Of a stretch of 64,000 nucleotides of DNA, positions 1 to 9,974 are shown one piece after another. The DNA is taken from positions 55,393,513 through 55,457,512 of the forward strand of contig CM067539.1 of the NCBI GenBank assembly GCA_034509755.1, read 5' to 3'. Both the position numbers and the translations under genes were made by a program. The notes beneath the pieces are model-generated. The model made no database searches, was not told the DNA's origin, and saw only the letters and a program-made list of their open reading frames with translations. The stretch comes from Anisodus tanguticus (lineage: Eukaryota > Streptophyta > Magnoliopsida > Solanales > Solanaceae). Position 1 is the first letter of the stretch; each line of letters starts with the position of its first letter.

Positions 1-303
1 TTTCGAGATGGTACCATATATCCACTGTTTGATGATGGCGTCAACGCGACGCCATGTTGGTTCAGTAATGTCAGTGGGACGAGGAACAGATTCATCAATA
101 TGGTCGAGCACGTTGTACGCACAGGCATGAATATAGAACAGTTTTGTCCACATGGAATATTGACAGTCTTCTTGATCAAGAATTATAGGAATAGAATTCT
201 TGATGTTGGTAACGGCGAAAGCCGGGTGAAAAGAAGACGATGATCGTTGAGAGGGGTTGTCAAAAGTGTCAGTGGAGGAACCGGAATTTGTGGGGGAAGA
301 CAT
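1..303 (-). CDS. Ty1-copia gag N-terminus, partial (cut by window edge)
   Basis: The minus strand is open from an ATG at 303 to the window edge (101 codons, no stop). After a Ser/Thr-rich leader of about 25 residues comes the copia gag signature HPAFAVTNIKNSIPIILD, then a W-T-K-LF-IHA segment and RVDAIIKQWIYGTIS. The copia gag at 61738 has the equivalent HPALAVSNIKNNIPIVLE block, so the two are relatives within one lineage. In this family Gag forms the virus-like particle that packages retrotransposon RNA. The rest of the element would lie left of the window. No LTR or TGGTATCA-type primer site is visible upstream of the ATG (304-506), so its 5' end looks truncated or diverged. Confidence 0.85.
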   Translation of the reverse strand, partial: MSSPTNSGSSTDTFDNPSQRSSSSFHPAFAVTNIKNSIPIILDQEDCQYSMWTKLFYIHACAYNVLDHIDESVPRPTDITEPTWRRVDAIIKQWIYGTISK

Positions 304-506
304 GGTGGCTGCCTTGTTGCCGCCGGCCGAGGGAACGGAAAAGTGGTGGTTTTCGGCCGAGAAAAGAGAAAGAAAGGAGAATATTCGCTAATAAATTCTT
401 CTCTATAGTTCTGACAGAGAGCTTCTCATAGATTCCAAAAGACGTGAAATTCAACTTTTGTTTTCAACTACTACATGCCCTTCTTCGTTATGGATTTTTA
501 CATATA
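304..506. other. Leader/flank between gag start and MITE, no gene seen
   Basis: Where a 5' leader, primer-binding site and LTR would be expected for the minus-strand copia gag, I see purine-rich sequence only and no LTR terminus. Confidence 0.4.
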
Positions 507-787
507 CTTCCTCCGTTCACTTTTACTTGTTCATTTTTTATTTTGCATGCTTCTTAAAAATTAATAAATAAAGTATATATTAGATTATAATAATCATATT
601 AATTGGTGCATATTCTTATAGACTTGAGAAATAATTTAAAAATGAATAATTAATGTTAAGGATAAAACAAGAAAAAAAGTGTCTTTTCTTGATATTATAA
701 AGTGGACAAGTAAAAGTGAACATTTATTTTTAATATAGTAAATATTTATTTTTAGTATAGTGAACAAATAAAAATGAATGGAGAAAG
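507..787. mobile_element. Stowaway-type MITE
   Basis: Terminal inverted repeats CTTCCTCCGTTCACTTTTAC (left) and CTTTCTCCATTCATTTTTAT (reverse complement of the right end) face each other. TA dinucleotides flank at 505-506 and 788-789. The 281-bp length, the CTCCNTC-like terminus, the TA target duplication and the absence of coding capacity fit a Tc1/mariner-derived Stowaway MITE. Confidence 0.85.
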
Positions 788-1393
788 TACGTGCTTGTAA
801 ATTGTCACCATCTTCAACTTATCAAATCTTTATATAGAATTTTAGCCAAAAGACTGCCAGCAATGTAAAGTTGGCTAATCTCCACTTTTCCAATTTTAAA
901 TCATGTTAGCATGATTTGGATTTAAATAGATTTAGAAGAAGGCAGAAGTGAAGCTCCACAAAATAATCGAATAAATAGCACCTAGCTTATGTCAACTTCA
1001 GATACTTGAATGTAAAGTTAAGTTTGTAGTTCAAACTTTAAAAATACAAGTTTGAAATCGGGGACTATCAAACTTAAATTCAAAACCAGATGTCTGAAGT
1101 TCGAATTGCACAAATAATATTCAACTTCATATATGTATTGGGTCTGAAGTTTGAACTTCAAGATCTGGAATCTTCAACTTCAATCTCGCATATCTAAATT
1201 TGATTATGTAATAGCTAAACACAAATGCTTTCTAATTTTTTATTATATCTAAATAGCGGTCCTCCAAGCGGTTATTTGTGTACTTGCCCCAATTTAATAT
1301 TTTTATCAATTGTATTCTCTTAAAAATACACATAGTTACTTCAGTGTGGCAAACATAGTTTTATGACTTTTATTATTATGGAGTAGTGGATAA
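788..1393. other. AT-rich intergenic sequence, no feature seen
   Basis: There is no convincing reading frame. A local stretch (about 1000-1200) repeats the words ACTTCA and TTGAAGTT in both orientations, which reads as simple internal redundancy. Confidence 0.5.
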
Positions 1394-1399
1394 AGTTCA

Positions 1400-1593
1400 C
1401 TATCATCAAGCTGTGTGGTAAGATGGATATGATCCTTCCACCTTTATAAATTAAATGTATTAGGTTCGAACTTTGAGATTAATGAAGAAATCTCTGATAT
1501 GGAGCGCGTCCCCTTTTAATGAATCTTATGTGGTGCAAATCTGAATTAGGCGGACCGATGAGCACCAAATATCATATGGTTATACAAAAAAGG
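1400..1593 (+). mobile_element. tRNA-derived SINE, Solanaceae type (copy 1)
   Basis: A B-box-like GGTTCGAAC lies near 1463. The tail (CCCCTTTTAATGAATCTTA, then GGTGCAAATCTGAATTAG and a final TATACAAAAAA) matches the same tail in the SINE at 11023-11210. The hexamer AGTTCA occurs at 1394-1399 and 1594-1599 as a short candidate target duplication. Family assignment (SolS-like) is from recall of the tail consensus. Confidence 0.65.
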
Positions 1594-1599
1594 AGTTCA

Positions 1600-2882
1600 A
1601 CGATAATACATAAAATTAACACATTTAGATTATTAATGAAATTCAATTATATGTGTTAAATCAATGTTTACCCGTAAATTGGTATAATTAAATTTATACA
1701 CGTGGACAAGGACACGTTGGTCTCAAGTGAATGATTTGGTAAATATATTAGTTGATAAATAACGTAAATAAAGAATAACAAGATGAGTTTAAGAGATAAT
1801 TAGTCTGAACCTGCTAGAAGCTTCTTGTTAAGGCTTCCGAATAGAGTAATCTACTAGTATGAAAGCACAAATATTGAGGATAAGAATGTTATCAAAAAGT
1901 ACTATTGTAATAACTTGAATATGATGATGTACAATGGGATAATGAGTCCTATACTTGGGATCACGGGTACACATTCCACGATATATGCCCCTATTAATAT
2001 AAATAAATAAATGATGTAATAATTGAACAATTAATGTCTTCATAAATGCCATTAATGCACCTTTGGAAGGTATAGAATCGGATAAGTAATGGCTGCCTGT
2101 TGGAATTCAAACTTTTCACCTAATCTTCTTGACTTATGGTACCTCGCGACCTTCCAATACCTCCGGTGCTATTCCTGCTCAATCGGTAGCACCGAAAGCT
2201 GAGTTGAATCTGACTCATCGCCACGTGCCACGTGTTATATTACAGCAATATTTTGGTACAGCTCCGCATTCGCTCAGCTGCTCATGACCACGTCAAGAGT
2301 AAACAAATGACCTATACACATCTGTTACTATTATTCTGGTAATATTTTCTATTCATTTACCAGAATGCCTGACTGTTAGCCCATTCATTCAACATTGTGA
2401 TTGTAAAATGAATTAAACTATGAATGTTGTTAAAGAAGAATTATTCTAAGAAGTTAGAATGACAAAATGCTGGGGGTATTGGGTCTTAACATAGGTTGAT
2501 GTCAGGAATTCACAAAGATGAATGCAACTCTAACTCAAAGCTTCTAAAAAATGCATGCAGAGGCAGTTTGCTTTATCCCAACCCACTATGTTTTGCATTT
2601 GTCCACTTCGCCCTTAATTTCACATGCTTGTGCATATATTTTCTATATAGTACACATATAGGAATAAGTGGGCACTTATTTAATGGTGTTGTAGCGGCCC
2701 ATGTGTAGGTGCCTCTTGTATGTGTTGTTTCAGTCTTAATGGATCAGAAGTGATTCAGTTTCATGGTGATTGCCATTGTTTCCAAACTTTGATGGTTTAT
2801 CAACTAAGTATTCAAATCCAGAAAACTTTGTTCATCAATATAAATACTCTGTTATCTTGTAATTGTTTCTTTGAGTTTCAAT
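1600..2882. other. AT-rich sequence without a supported gene
   Basis: The short open frames here (for example 1828-2052 minus, 2496-2708 plus) show no recognisable domain. The only ordered signal is a pair of G-boxes at 2222-2234. Confidence 0.45.
2222..2234. promoter_or_regulatory. Two adjacent G-box (CACGTG) motifs
   Basis: CACGTG occurs at 2222-2227 and again at 2229-2234, one base apart. G-boxes are bound by plant bZIP and bHLH factors. No gene start is evident within reach, so a function here is speculative. Confidence 0.3.
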
Positions 2883-2899
2883 GGGTTGAGATAGTATAT

Positions 2900-3077
2900 A
2901 AAAAAAAGGCAGCCCGGTGCGCTAAGCTTCCGCTATGCGCAGGGTCCGGTGAAGGGCCGGACCGCAAGGGTCTATTGTATGCAGCATTACCTTACATTTC
3001 TGCAAGAGACTGTTTTCACGACTTGAACATGTGACCTCTAGCAGCGACTTTACCAGTTCCTTCAACGCTCCCCTTCT
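2900..3077 (-). mobile_element. Au SINE (copy 1)
   Basis: The order is typical of Au SINEs read in reverse: an A-run, GGCAGCCCGGTGCGCTAAGC, GGGTCCGGTGAAGGGCCGGA, then a tRNA-like region ending CTCCCCTTCT. The 17-bp sequence GGGTTGAGATAGTATAT flanks both sides at 2883-2899 and 3078-3094, a perfect target-site duplication. Confidence 0.93.
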
Positions 3078-3220
3078 GGGTTGAGATAGTATATTAACCA
3101 AATTATGTTGGATGAAACATCCCTCATAATGTTGGTCTTTTCAAATGAATACTTAGACTTGGCCGGATGTCGAGACTTCTAGATCTTGAAGAGATTGGAG
3201 AATTTCCTAGGGGGCAAAAA

Positions 3221-3392
3221 ATCCGGAGAACTGAAAAAACCGAACCGAACCGAACCGAACCGAAATTCGATTTGGTTCTTATTCGTTTTTTTAAAAAAAA
3301 AAAAACTGATTTTTTGAAAAAACGAACCGAATCAGGATTTAGTGATTCGGTTCGGTTTTTTAGTTTTGGATACGAATCGAACCAAAAAACAT
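3221..3392. repeat. CCGAAC/GGTTCGG-rich inverted repeat, transposon-like
   Basis: Four tandem CCGAA units on the left are mirrored by GATTCGGTTCGGTTTTTT on the right around an A13 loop. Similar GGTTCGG-rich sequence recurs at 3893-4053 and in a more complete element at 56263-56821, which suggests a hAT-type MITE remnant. Confidence 0.45.
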
Positions 3393-3892
3393 AATTAAAT
3401 ATGTAATTAATCTTATTTTTTATTTTAGACTACTACTATCTCTTGAATCATAGCCATTGAAACCAATCTATGAAGCTTTTATGGAAGTCGAATGCGGCAT
3501 GAACTTGATTAACATATCACAGAAGCATTTGACATAAAATGTAGGGAGAGAAAGTAGTTGTAAATTGGTAAAACTTTAAATGGTCATAACTCTGCGCTCG
3601 GATGTCCGTTTTACCAGTTTTTTTTTTTTTTGGGTATTTTTTTTTAGACGGGGCGGCCCAAACTACCGCAAGGCGGTTTGGCGCAACCTATTTTTAGAAA
3701 AACGTCTGTTTTCCCAATTAATTTGTGTTTTCCCCCAAATCGATTTCTAATTTTCTTTTTTCTTTAGTAAACCACTCACGATACACAATAGATTTCAACG
3801 TCGAAATTTCATGATAGTATAGGTGTGAATGTCAATTTCAGTTTTGGAAATTCAATTTTTTTTAAAAAAAAATCCCCTGACCCGACCCGCCC
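3393..3892. other. AT-rich sequence between two MITE-like segments
   Basis: Contains long T and A runs and no supported coding region. Confidence 0.4.
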
Positions 3893-4053
3893 GGCCCACT
3901 AGAAATTACCGATATAATCCGATACGTTCGGCGATATAAACCGAACATATCGTTTTTTTTTTTAAAAGTTAGATTCGGTTTTTTATAAAAAAAAACCGAT
4001 TTTTATTCGGTTCATATTTTTCGGATACAAAACCGATATACACCCACCCCTAG
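3893..4053. repeat. GGTTCGG-type repeat segment ending CACCCCTAG
   Basis: Rich in CCGATA/TCGGTT words and ends ACCCACCCCTAG, like the CACCCCTAG end of the element at 56263-56821. Probably the right end of a hAT-type MITE. The left end is not clear. Confidence 0.4.
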
Positions 4054-4556
4054 TATTTACCGCGAACGATCGTGTCACGAAAAGAGCATTAGTAAATTGC
4101 TTGAATGATGTATGTCGCCTAATTTGAATTTGTTGTAGCCTTAATCTTCAGGTTTTTAACAATCTTTCAATCTACATTGCTGTTAAAAAGTCAGTTAACT
4201 TCGTCCTAGTAGAACAGAGTTGAATGTGCTCTTTCAAAGAACAATTTCAGATCCATTTGCATATGAGACTTGTCTTCAGCTTGTGAGACAAATAAGCAGT
4301 TTGTGTACTTGTATTCACAAGTTATTCTTGATAAGTCACTTGTAGGTGTCCAATTTATACTTTGTAAAGTTTAATAGATAAACAAAATGAATAATGCATT
4401 ATAAGCTTAAAGAGGTTCCAAGTTTGTTTCACTCTGTCCTTTAATTATATCAAAATCTGGGAGTACTACTTATCACTAACAGCACTAATTTAATTAATTA
4501 TGATATTTGTTTTACCTTCTTAATTGATCTTAAAACTTCGTTTTTCTTCCGTGCAG
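4054..4556. other. Sequence upstream of the exon-like segment
   Basis: No reading frame is recognised. It ends in a pyrimidine-rich acceptor tract (TTTTTCTTCCGTGCAG), so part may be intron. Confidence 0.35.
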
Positions 4557-4708
4557 GTGCAAGCACTGATTGGTTTCGAAAAGACCATTAAACATCTCGA
4601 TAAGCTAAATGCAAGTGAATCACTAAAAAGACACATGAATAAGCTGGAGAGTAAATTTGAACGGCTTGCAAGTGTAGTGTTTGGTCAACCATTATCATCA
4701 TCTTTGAG
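4557..4708 (+). pseudogene. Orphan exon-like segment, product not recognised
   Basis: A 152-nt open segment is bounded by a good 3' splice acceptor (polypyrimidine tract, GTGCAG) and a GT donor (GAG then GTAACA). It encodes about 50 residues that start VQALIGFEKTIKHLDKLN and are rich in Lys, Leu and Glu in a helix-like pattern, ending VVFGQPLSSS. I do not recognise the family. No neighbouring exon with compatible phase is obvious. A second possible exon start (CAG then ATGAAAATTTTGAAGTT) lies at about 5730. It may be one exon of a captured or decayed gene, consistent with the other unrelated gene pieces up to 9.75 kb, or a chance open frame. Confidence 0.4.
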
Positions 4709-5823
4709 GTAACAATAGATTGAAATCCTGTTTTCAGTGTGTTGTTTTTTCCCGTTAGCTTATTAAGGTTTATGAATTTCGACAAGAACATAATCCACGA
4801 AACAAGTGGATTGCAGTGACAAGGGTTATCCAAGAGAAAAGGAAAGGGCGGAGATTCACTAATAACTTCTTATCAGACAGACAAAAGAAAGAGGGCAGGC
4901 GGGAATAAATAATAGAATAGGAGAACTCTTCGATCGGAGGCAGTCAGTACAGACACTTCTTGCATAGGCGCTTAATGCATTTCATAGTGACATTTTTCAT
5001 TCAGATTGTTCACTGTCTTCCGCATAATATTATAAGAATGTATTCTCTTTCCAGAAATTAAAGCTGTTGAAAGTGACACTTAATATGAGACGAAGGTAGT
5101 AGTATTAAGCACGAGAACTGTTTTGACTCAATGAGTTGGGGGGAACCAGGAAGGAATCAAATAGAACATCATTTTTAAGGACAACTAAATACCAAAAACT
5201 TTGGTAGTCAACTTCATAGGTCTCATTTCTTCCCCAAACCTGCATATCAGTGCCATATAGAATTTAAACAACAATCTCTTCAACGAAAAATATGCCATAT
5301 GTATTGAATTTTACCTTTTTATTCCTTGCCTGGAATCATGAGCAACTCTGCTGCATAAAGCAAGAATTACAATCAACTACTATATCAACAATTATTATGA
5401 AAGAATGGCTTGTTTGCACTGTCTTAAAATACTGTTGCAAAAACAACTATAAGACAAAACTTAGATAAAGCACTTGATCTCAATTCAGGTTTAAGAAAGC
5501 ATTTCAATTGCAGTCTCTAACATTCTGCCGGACACATATCTCTATCTTATTTTTACTTGTTGAAAATCATTTAATTTGTTGGACTGTTTGGTAGATATAA
5601 GTTATTGTTTACATGTTTTTTTAGATACAGTAGTCTTTTGCATCCTTGTGTGATGATTGAACACTAAATATTTCTTTTTAAATTGTTTATTTTTTTCTTG
5701 CTAAACTGACATACTTATTCGTTTAACAGATGAAAATTTTGAAGTTTGAAGAACTTATCCTTGAAGAAAATGCATAACAAGTTGAAATACAAGTGGTTTC
5801 TTGGTTTGTTATGGATGATTTAA
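4709..5823. other. Non-coding sequence, possible intron/UTR remnant
   Basis: No supported gene. GA-rich patches near 4830-4930 could be UTR-like, but I cannot assign them. Confidence 0.35.
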
Positions 5824-6250
5824 AGACAATGCTGTATTTTGATCACGAAGAGATGAGCGTCATTCCCATATCTTGATCAACTGATCATGACTCACTGAGA
5901 CTATGGTTTCATGCTGAGGTGAATCTGCTAACGAAGAAATTATACCATCATGTGCTCGATGTGGCAGACAATGCTGTATTTTGATCACGAAGAGACGAGC
6001 GTCATTCCCATATCTTGATCAACTGATCATGACTCACTGAGACTATGGTTTCATGCTGAGGTGAATCTGCTAACGAAGAAATTATACCATCATGTGCTCG
6101 ATGTGGCAAGACAATGCTGTATTTTGATCACGAAGAGAAGAGCGTCATTCCCATATCTTGATCAACTGATCATGACTCACTGAGACTATGGTTTCATGCT
6201 GAGGTGAATCTGCTAACGAAGAAATTATACCATCATGTGCTCGATGTGGC
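5824..6250. repeat. Near-perfect tandem triplication, 142-143 bp unit
   Basis: Three consecutive units begin AGACAATGCTGTATTTTGAT at 5824, 5966 and 6109 and end CTCGATGTGGC. They differ at one position (GAGATGAGCG, GAGACGAGCG, GAGAAGAGCG) and by one inserted A between units 2 and 3. Each contains the imperfect palindrome TTGATCAACTGATCA. Such low divergence indicates recent unequal duplication. The units have no spacer structure and are not a CRISPR array. Confidence 0.97.
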
Positions 6251-6984
6251 CAAGTTCTGTTGCTCTGGAAAAATGGATTCCACAGCTCAAGTAACTGCAA
6301 GAACACTCAACAGGTTACTGTCTTCCATAAATAACAAAAGAACTCTATATAACTGAGAATTTAACAAAAGGAAGATGGTAATGTTCTCGGGTCTGGCATG
6401 ATAAGTTATTGAGAAATTTTATGCGCTGAGCAAAAGAAATTTAAGAGCGAAGCACAAAGGACAAGAAAGAAAAACTTAAAAGTATATAGGATCATCTAAA
6501 AAGCTATCTGAAACACAGTTTAAGATGTAAAAAGGAAACGGAGAAAAGAAAAGCAAGGACAATACGCGGAATAAGCGTAGGGTAAATTTGTTATGCAACT
6601 ATATAGAGACATTAACCGAGCCACTGCATGCAAATTGAAAAGATGTTCAAATTGTGTTAAGCATACCTCATAGAAACCAATCACCAAGAGTTGAGCTTGC
6701 CTTGGGTGGAACATGCATGACCGGAACTTATTGCCACTGGAGCACAATTCATCTATACTCCGTCGCTAATAGACCATATCCGTGCACCATCCTTGCTCAG
6801 ATGCCAGGTAATTACCACTCATATCCCAACAGATTGAACGGATGTCTCTGACACGTTCCTATAAATAAATAAAAAGGAAGCCACATTGATATGACATGGT
6901 AATGCAATAGATAAGAAATTTAAAACAAGATTGCAAACACAAGAGCTGAGGAGACCCACCTTTGTTGTATGAAAATCTGTTGAC
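6251..6984. other. No supported gene
   Basis: Overlapping short frames on both strands (6520-6851) show no recognised domain. Confidence 0.4.
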
Positions 6985-7259
6985 ATGAGTCGCACGAAAG
7001 AATTGTTGAATGACTTTCCAGGAGAAGCTAGGGAAGGAGAAATCATGGCAGTTCTTGTTACCTTGTCAAAAAAAAAACTCATGGCAGTTCTTGGTGTCAG
7101 TGGTTCGGGAAAATCTATGTTGATTGATGTCGTTGCAGACCGTATAGCTAGGGAAAGTCTTCATGCCACTGTAACCTTGAATGGTGAAGTTCTGGAGTCC
7201 AAGTTTCACAAAATGATCATAGCTTATGTTATGCATTTCCTTTTTTTGATGAAGTAATG
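6985..7259 (+). pseudogene. ABCG (WBC) half-transporter fragment, nucleotide-binding domain start
   Basis: The 90-residue frame reads through the N-terminal part of a plant ABCG ATP-binding domain: a GEAREGEIMAVL strand, Walker A GVSGSGKS (about residues 38-45), LIDVVADRIARESL, then VTLNGEVLESK and AYVM. In the family, MQDDLLFPMLTVEET, the ABC signature, Walker B and six membrane helices follow. Here the frame runs into unrelated residues and stops at 7257-7259. The canonical Walker A GASGSGKST reads GVSGSGKSM. A 36-bp in-frame insertion duplicates MAVL ahead of the Walker A loop. Full-size ABCG proteins have roughly 600-750 residues, so this is a fragment. It stands between unrelated gene pieces, which suggests capture or decay rather than a local gene. 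Confidence 0.85.
7043..7093 (+). repeat. A-tailed 21-bp micro-insertion between 15-bp direct repeats
   Basis: TCATGGCAGTTCTTG occurs at 7043-7057 and 7079-7093. Between them are 21 bases ending in ten A residues and a C. This looks like a target-site duplication around a minute A-tailed insert, placed in frame inside the ABCG fragment. A 36-bp tandem slip is the alternative. Confidence 0.6.
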
Positions 7260-7667
7260 ATATCTTCTATTAAACAAAAACCATCCAAAACATGCAGCAA
7301 TACAAAGAAATGATTTGGCACCATCACAGCTGAAAAACTTTGATGTTTAATATAGTCTCAGAAATCTTGAAATAGTTTATCCTGCATTAACTATCTTCCA
7401 GAAAAAAAGGATGATGAACCACTTCCACCAAATACAAGAATATATTTCGTTAAAGTTAGCACTTTCCAAAACGCTTTGAGCACTTAAATTTCAGAGTTCA
7501 TTTTGTTTTACAACAATGGTGACCAGACCAACTTGCGGGCACCTCAACTAATTCCAACGGGTACCCGCTACTTCGCACCGGCACTTCAAAGTTCATTTTC
7601 CTTAGCCCTCTTCCTGCTCTTGTTAGAAAATGTGGAATCATATTCAAAATCTTCTTCCTATCGATCT
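7260..7667. other. Junction sequence, no gene recognised
   Basis: Contains a GGGCACCTCAACTA/GGTACCCGCTAC stretch that resembles parts of dispersed MITEs. No coding support. Confidence 0.35.
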
Positions 7668-8149
7668 CCATGTAAATAGGCCCACAAACGCCATTTCTTG
7701 TAAAATCTCACACGGATCATTTTCATAGTGCAAACGGTCCAAAGCTCCACTTACAACCTGGCTAACTTGTAAATCAGAAATATCCTCAAAAATGAACTGA
7801 GAATCCCTTACCAAAACACAAATATCAGCTCTGGTTCCAACACCTCTGGGCAATCTAGCAGCTGCATCTCTTACCAAAATGAGGCGGTCGATTTTTCTTA
7901 AGAATATGGTGATCGCGAACCTTTATTAATGGTTTGCCACTACACCTTTTCAGAGGAGCAACAGCAGATCTCTGACCATCAACGGCTGTAAATGGGAAAG
8001 CCCTGTCCGGTACTGTGTATATGGGAAAGCCCAAGAAGGTTTTTGAAATGGTTGCTTGGCTGGATTAAAACAAAATGGCTGTACTGTGTTTATGGGAAAG
8101 CCCAAGAAGGTTTTTGAAATGGTTGCTTGGCTGGATTAAAACAAAATGG
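7668..8149 (-). pseudogene. Fragment of NFRKB-like protein (INO80 complex subunit family)
   Basis: Read on the minus strand, the segment contains FPFTAVDGQRSAVAPLKRCS, then a KPLIKVRDHH/LKKNRPPH stretch, then VRDAAARLPRGVGTRADIC and VSGALDRLHYENDPC. This order is characteristic of plant nuclear factor related to kappa-B-binding proteins, chromatin-remodelling INO80-associated factors that act in the nucleus. Two frame breaks are visible. One lies between PPH and VRDAAARL. The other follows ENDPC, where a one-base shift restores RFYKKWRLWAYLHGDR followed by a stop. A 71-bp tandem duplication sits at the upstream end. The native protein is over 1,000 residues and only about 150 are represented, so this is a pseudogene fragment. 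Confidence 0.85.
8011..8149. repeat. 71-bp tandem duplication
   Basis: TACTGTGT(A/T)TATGGGAAAG followed by CCCAAGAAGGTTTTTGAAAT and a further 30 bases repeats with a period of 71 bp (starts 8011 and 8082), with one visible mismatch. Confidence 0.9.
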
Positions 8150-8812
8150 TGAAACATGTAACGGGTCATGGTTATAGTAGACAAAGAAGAAAAATGAAGC
8201 AACTCAAGAGACATAATTTGGCACCATTAAAGCTGAAAAACTTTGATGTTTTAATATACAGTATCATCAAACTAAAAGCAAAAGAATCGGGACAATAACA
8301 AACACATAGATCAGAAAAAAATAGTGTGGACCAAGAAAAACGAAATAATAGAACTAGTGAATATATATCCTGATTGATTCAACTCTATGCTAACTGCTAT
8401 ATCTGAGATGGATAGAACATAAAAAAGAGTAACTCAACCAAGGATCTGCAAATAGCAATATAGAGGTAGTACCTTGGTTACATCCATATCATCACAGTTT
8501 TGTCAAAAAATGATGTTGCAAAAACTGTTGAGTTTGGTTTAAAACGGGTGTATGTGATGACATGAGCCAACACCGTTGAGTTTGGTTTATATGTCTCCTA
8601 TGCTACAAAGCTACTCTCCTTTTGCCACCAAAGGTTACCAACTCAAAACGATAATACTTGCTACTAGCAAACTGGAAGCTGATTCGCATCCATTAAACAA
8701 GGTTTTATTGTGTTTCATACACACAAGTTTACACATTTTACTGCATCTTTTAACTCATGAACCAATAAATTTTTAAAGTTGTCAAATTGCAAGAGATCTC
8801 ACCTCATCCACT
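8150..8812. other. No supported gene
   Basis: GTTGAGTTTGGTTTA occurs twice (about 8527 and 8575). The small plus frame 8576-8776 has no recognised domain. Confidence 0.35.
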
Positions 8813-8885
8813 TTCCAGACGACTTCTTCATAGTTATACCAACTCATCAGCCCTTCATCATTTCGAGTACGCTGACACATGATGC
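8813..8885 (-). other. Possible extra exon downstream of the LisH gene
   Basis: On the minus strand a segment after CAG reads RTRNDEGLMSWYNYEEVVWK and ends VDE followed by GTGAGA, a plausible donor. The family is not recognised. It lies beyond the stop at 8927 of the LisH frame, so it may belong to a different gene piece. Confidence 0.3.
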
Positions 8886-8926
8886 ACGAGTCACTCACGA
8901 GTCACACTCATTCAAGAATTGATTCA

Positions 8927-9749
8927 TCAAGCATGGTTAGAACTTTCTCTGGAGATGTTTGACCCCGTATGATTAGGAGCATAAGTTGAATTTTCAGGAT
9001 TGATAGTAGGCACAATGTTCTCCATTGTCTTCGCGGACTTAGGGAACCAAGAGCTGAGTATTTCATAAGATATATTCCACCACTCTAATAGAATTCCTTT
9101 CGGATCATTAATAGTTGAACAAATCACAAAATAAAAATCAGTACTCCAAACCTTTGCATCACACTAACATTAGATAACTAAATTTTACAACATGATTCAA
9201 AGAGAATAACCTCAACTTATTAGCAAACTTTTCACGAACAACATAATCAACAATCTATCATATCGTCATATGTAAGAAGTCAAAACTAAACATAATAATT
9301 TTTTCACCCTTTCGAGATAAAGAAGAAACATTACTAAAGCACATATCATAATTCATTAGAATATCAGTTTTAGCATCTGATTAACATAATAAAATTCATC
9401 AAAAGTAGATACTTACCAACACGATTTGGATTAGCAATAGTTTCTCTGGCGAATACCTCACCCGTCTCATGAAAACCTCTCTTAGCCATGTAATAAAGAA
9501 TGACGAGTTCAAGTCTGAAAAACAGAAACAAATAATAGAAAAGCATGACTAAAAACAGTCAAACAAAGGAAAAGAAGCATATACACCCAAAATCAAAAGA
9601 AAAGTAGACAAGGACAAATTATCAAGAGTATCAATCATTAAAAAAATGAAAAATATAAGTATAAAATAATTGAGGCGTAGTAGTTTCTGCTATAAAATAA
9701 TTGGCGAACACGTAAAAACTTACGAGTGTCGAGCCTCCGAACTGGCCAT
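8927..9749 (-). pseudogene. LisH-domain LEUNIG-like gene (5' exons, frame apparently broken)
   Basis: Exon 1 (9749 down to 9724) starts ATGGCCAGTTCGGAGGCTCG and ends at a GTAAGT donor. Exon 2 (9514 to 9417) follows a TTTTTCAG acceptor and ends at GTAAGT. Together they encode MASSEARHS then LELVILYYMAKRGFHETGEV and FARETIANPNRV, a LisH-like helix pair. A third segment (about 9145 to 8927) reads VICSTINDPKGILLEWWNIS, matching the P-x-G-FL-EWW block that follows LisH in LEUNIG/LUH co-repressors. With the visible exon 3 acceptor the frame hits a stop early, so either another acceptor is used or the gene is dead. The product would be only about 115 residues and lacks the WD40 repeats of true LEUNIG. 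A TATA box and CT-rich leader upstream favour a genuine transcription unit. Confidence 0.65.
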
Positions 9750-9974
9750 GATAACACAAAGCAAAGTGTATCTTAACCACGAAACATAGAGCATAAAGAA
9801 GGTTTGAACAAGAACAATGGGCAAAGATGAAGAAAGAGTCTCTATCACAATCTCACTTGGATCTAAGAAATAAAAATGCAGAGAGAGAGAGGAAGACGAG
9901 AGTCAAAGAGAGAGATGAAGACGAGAGTCGAAGAGAGGATTGAAAGTGTAGGGAAAAAAAGAGCAAAACATTCC

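Noticed and set aside
1828..2052. 74-residue minus frame
   Set aside because: Hydrophobic AT-rich translation with no recognisable motif, splice context or homologue in the window.
5824..6250. Possible CRISPR-like array
   Set aside because: Units are contiguous 142-143-bp copies without unique spacers, in a plant genome.
4557..9749. Helitron explanation for the gene-fragment cluster as an annotated element
   Set aside because: No defensible 5' TC / 3' CTRR ends with hairpin or Rep/helicase sequence were found, so it stays a hypothesis in the findings.
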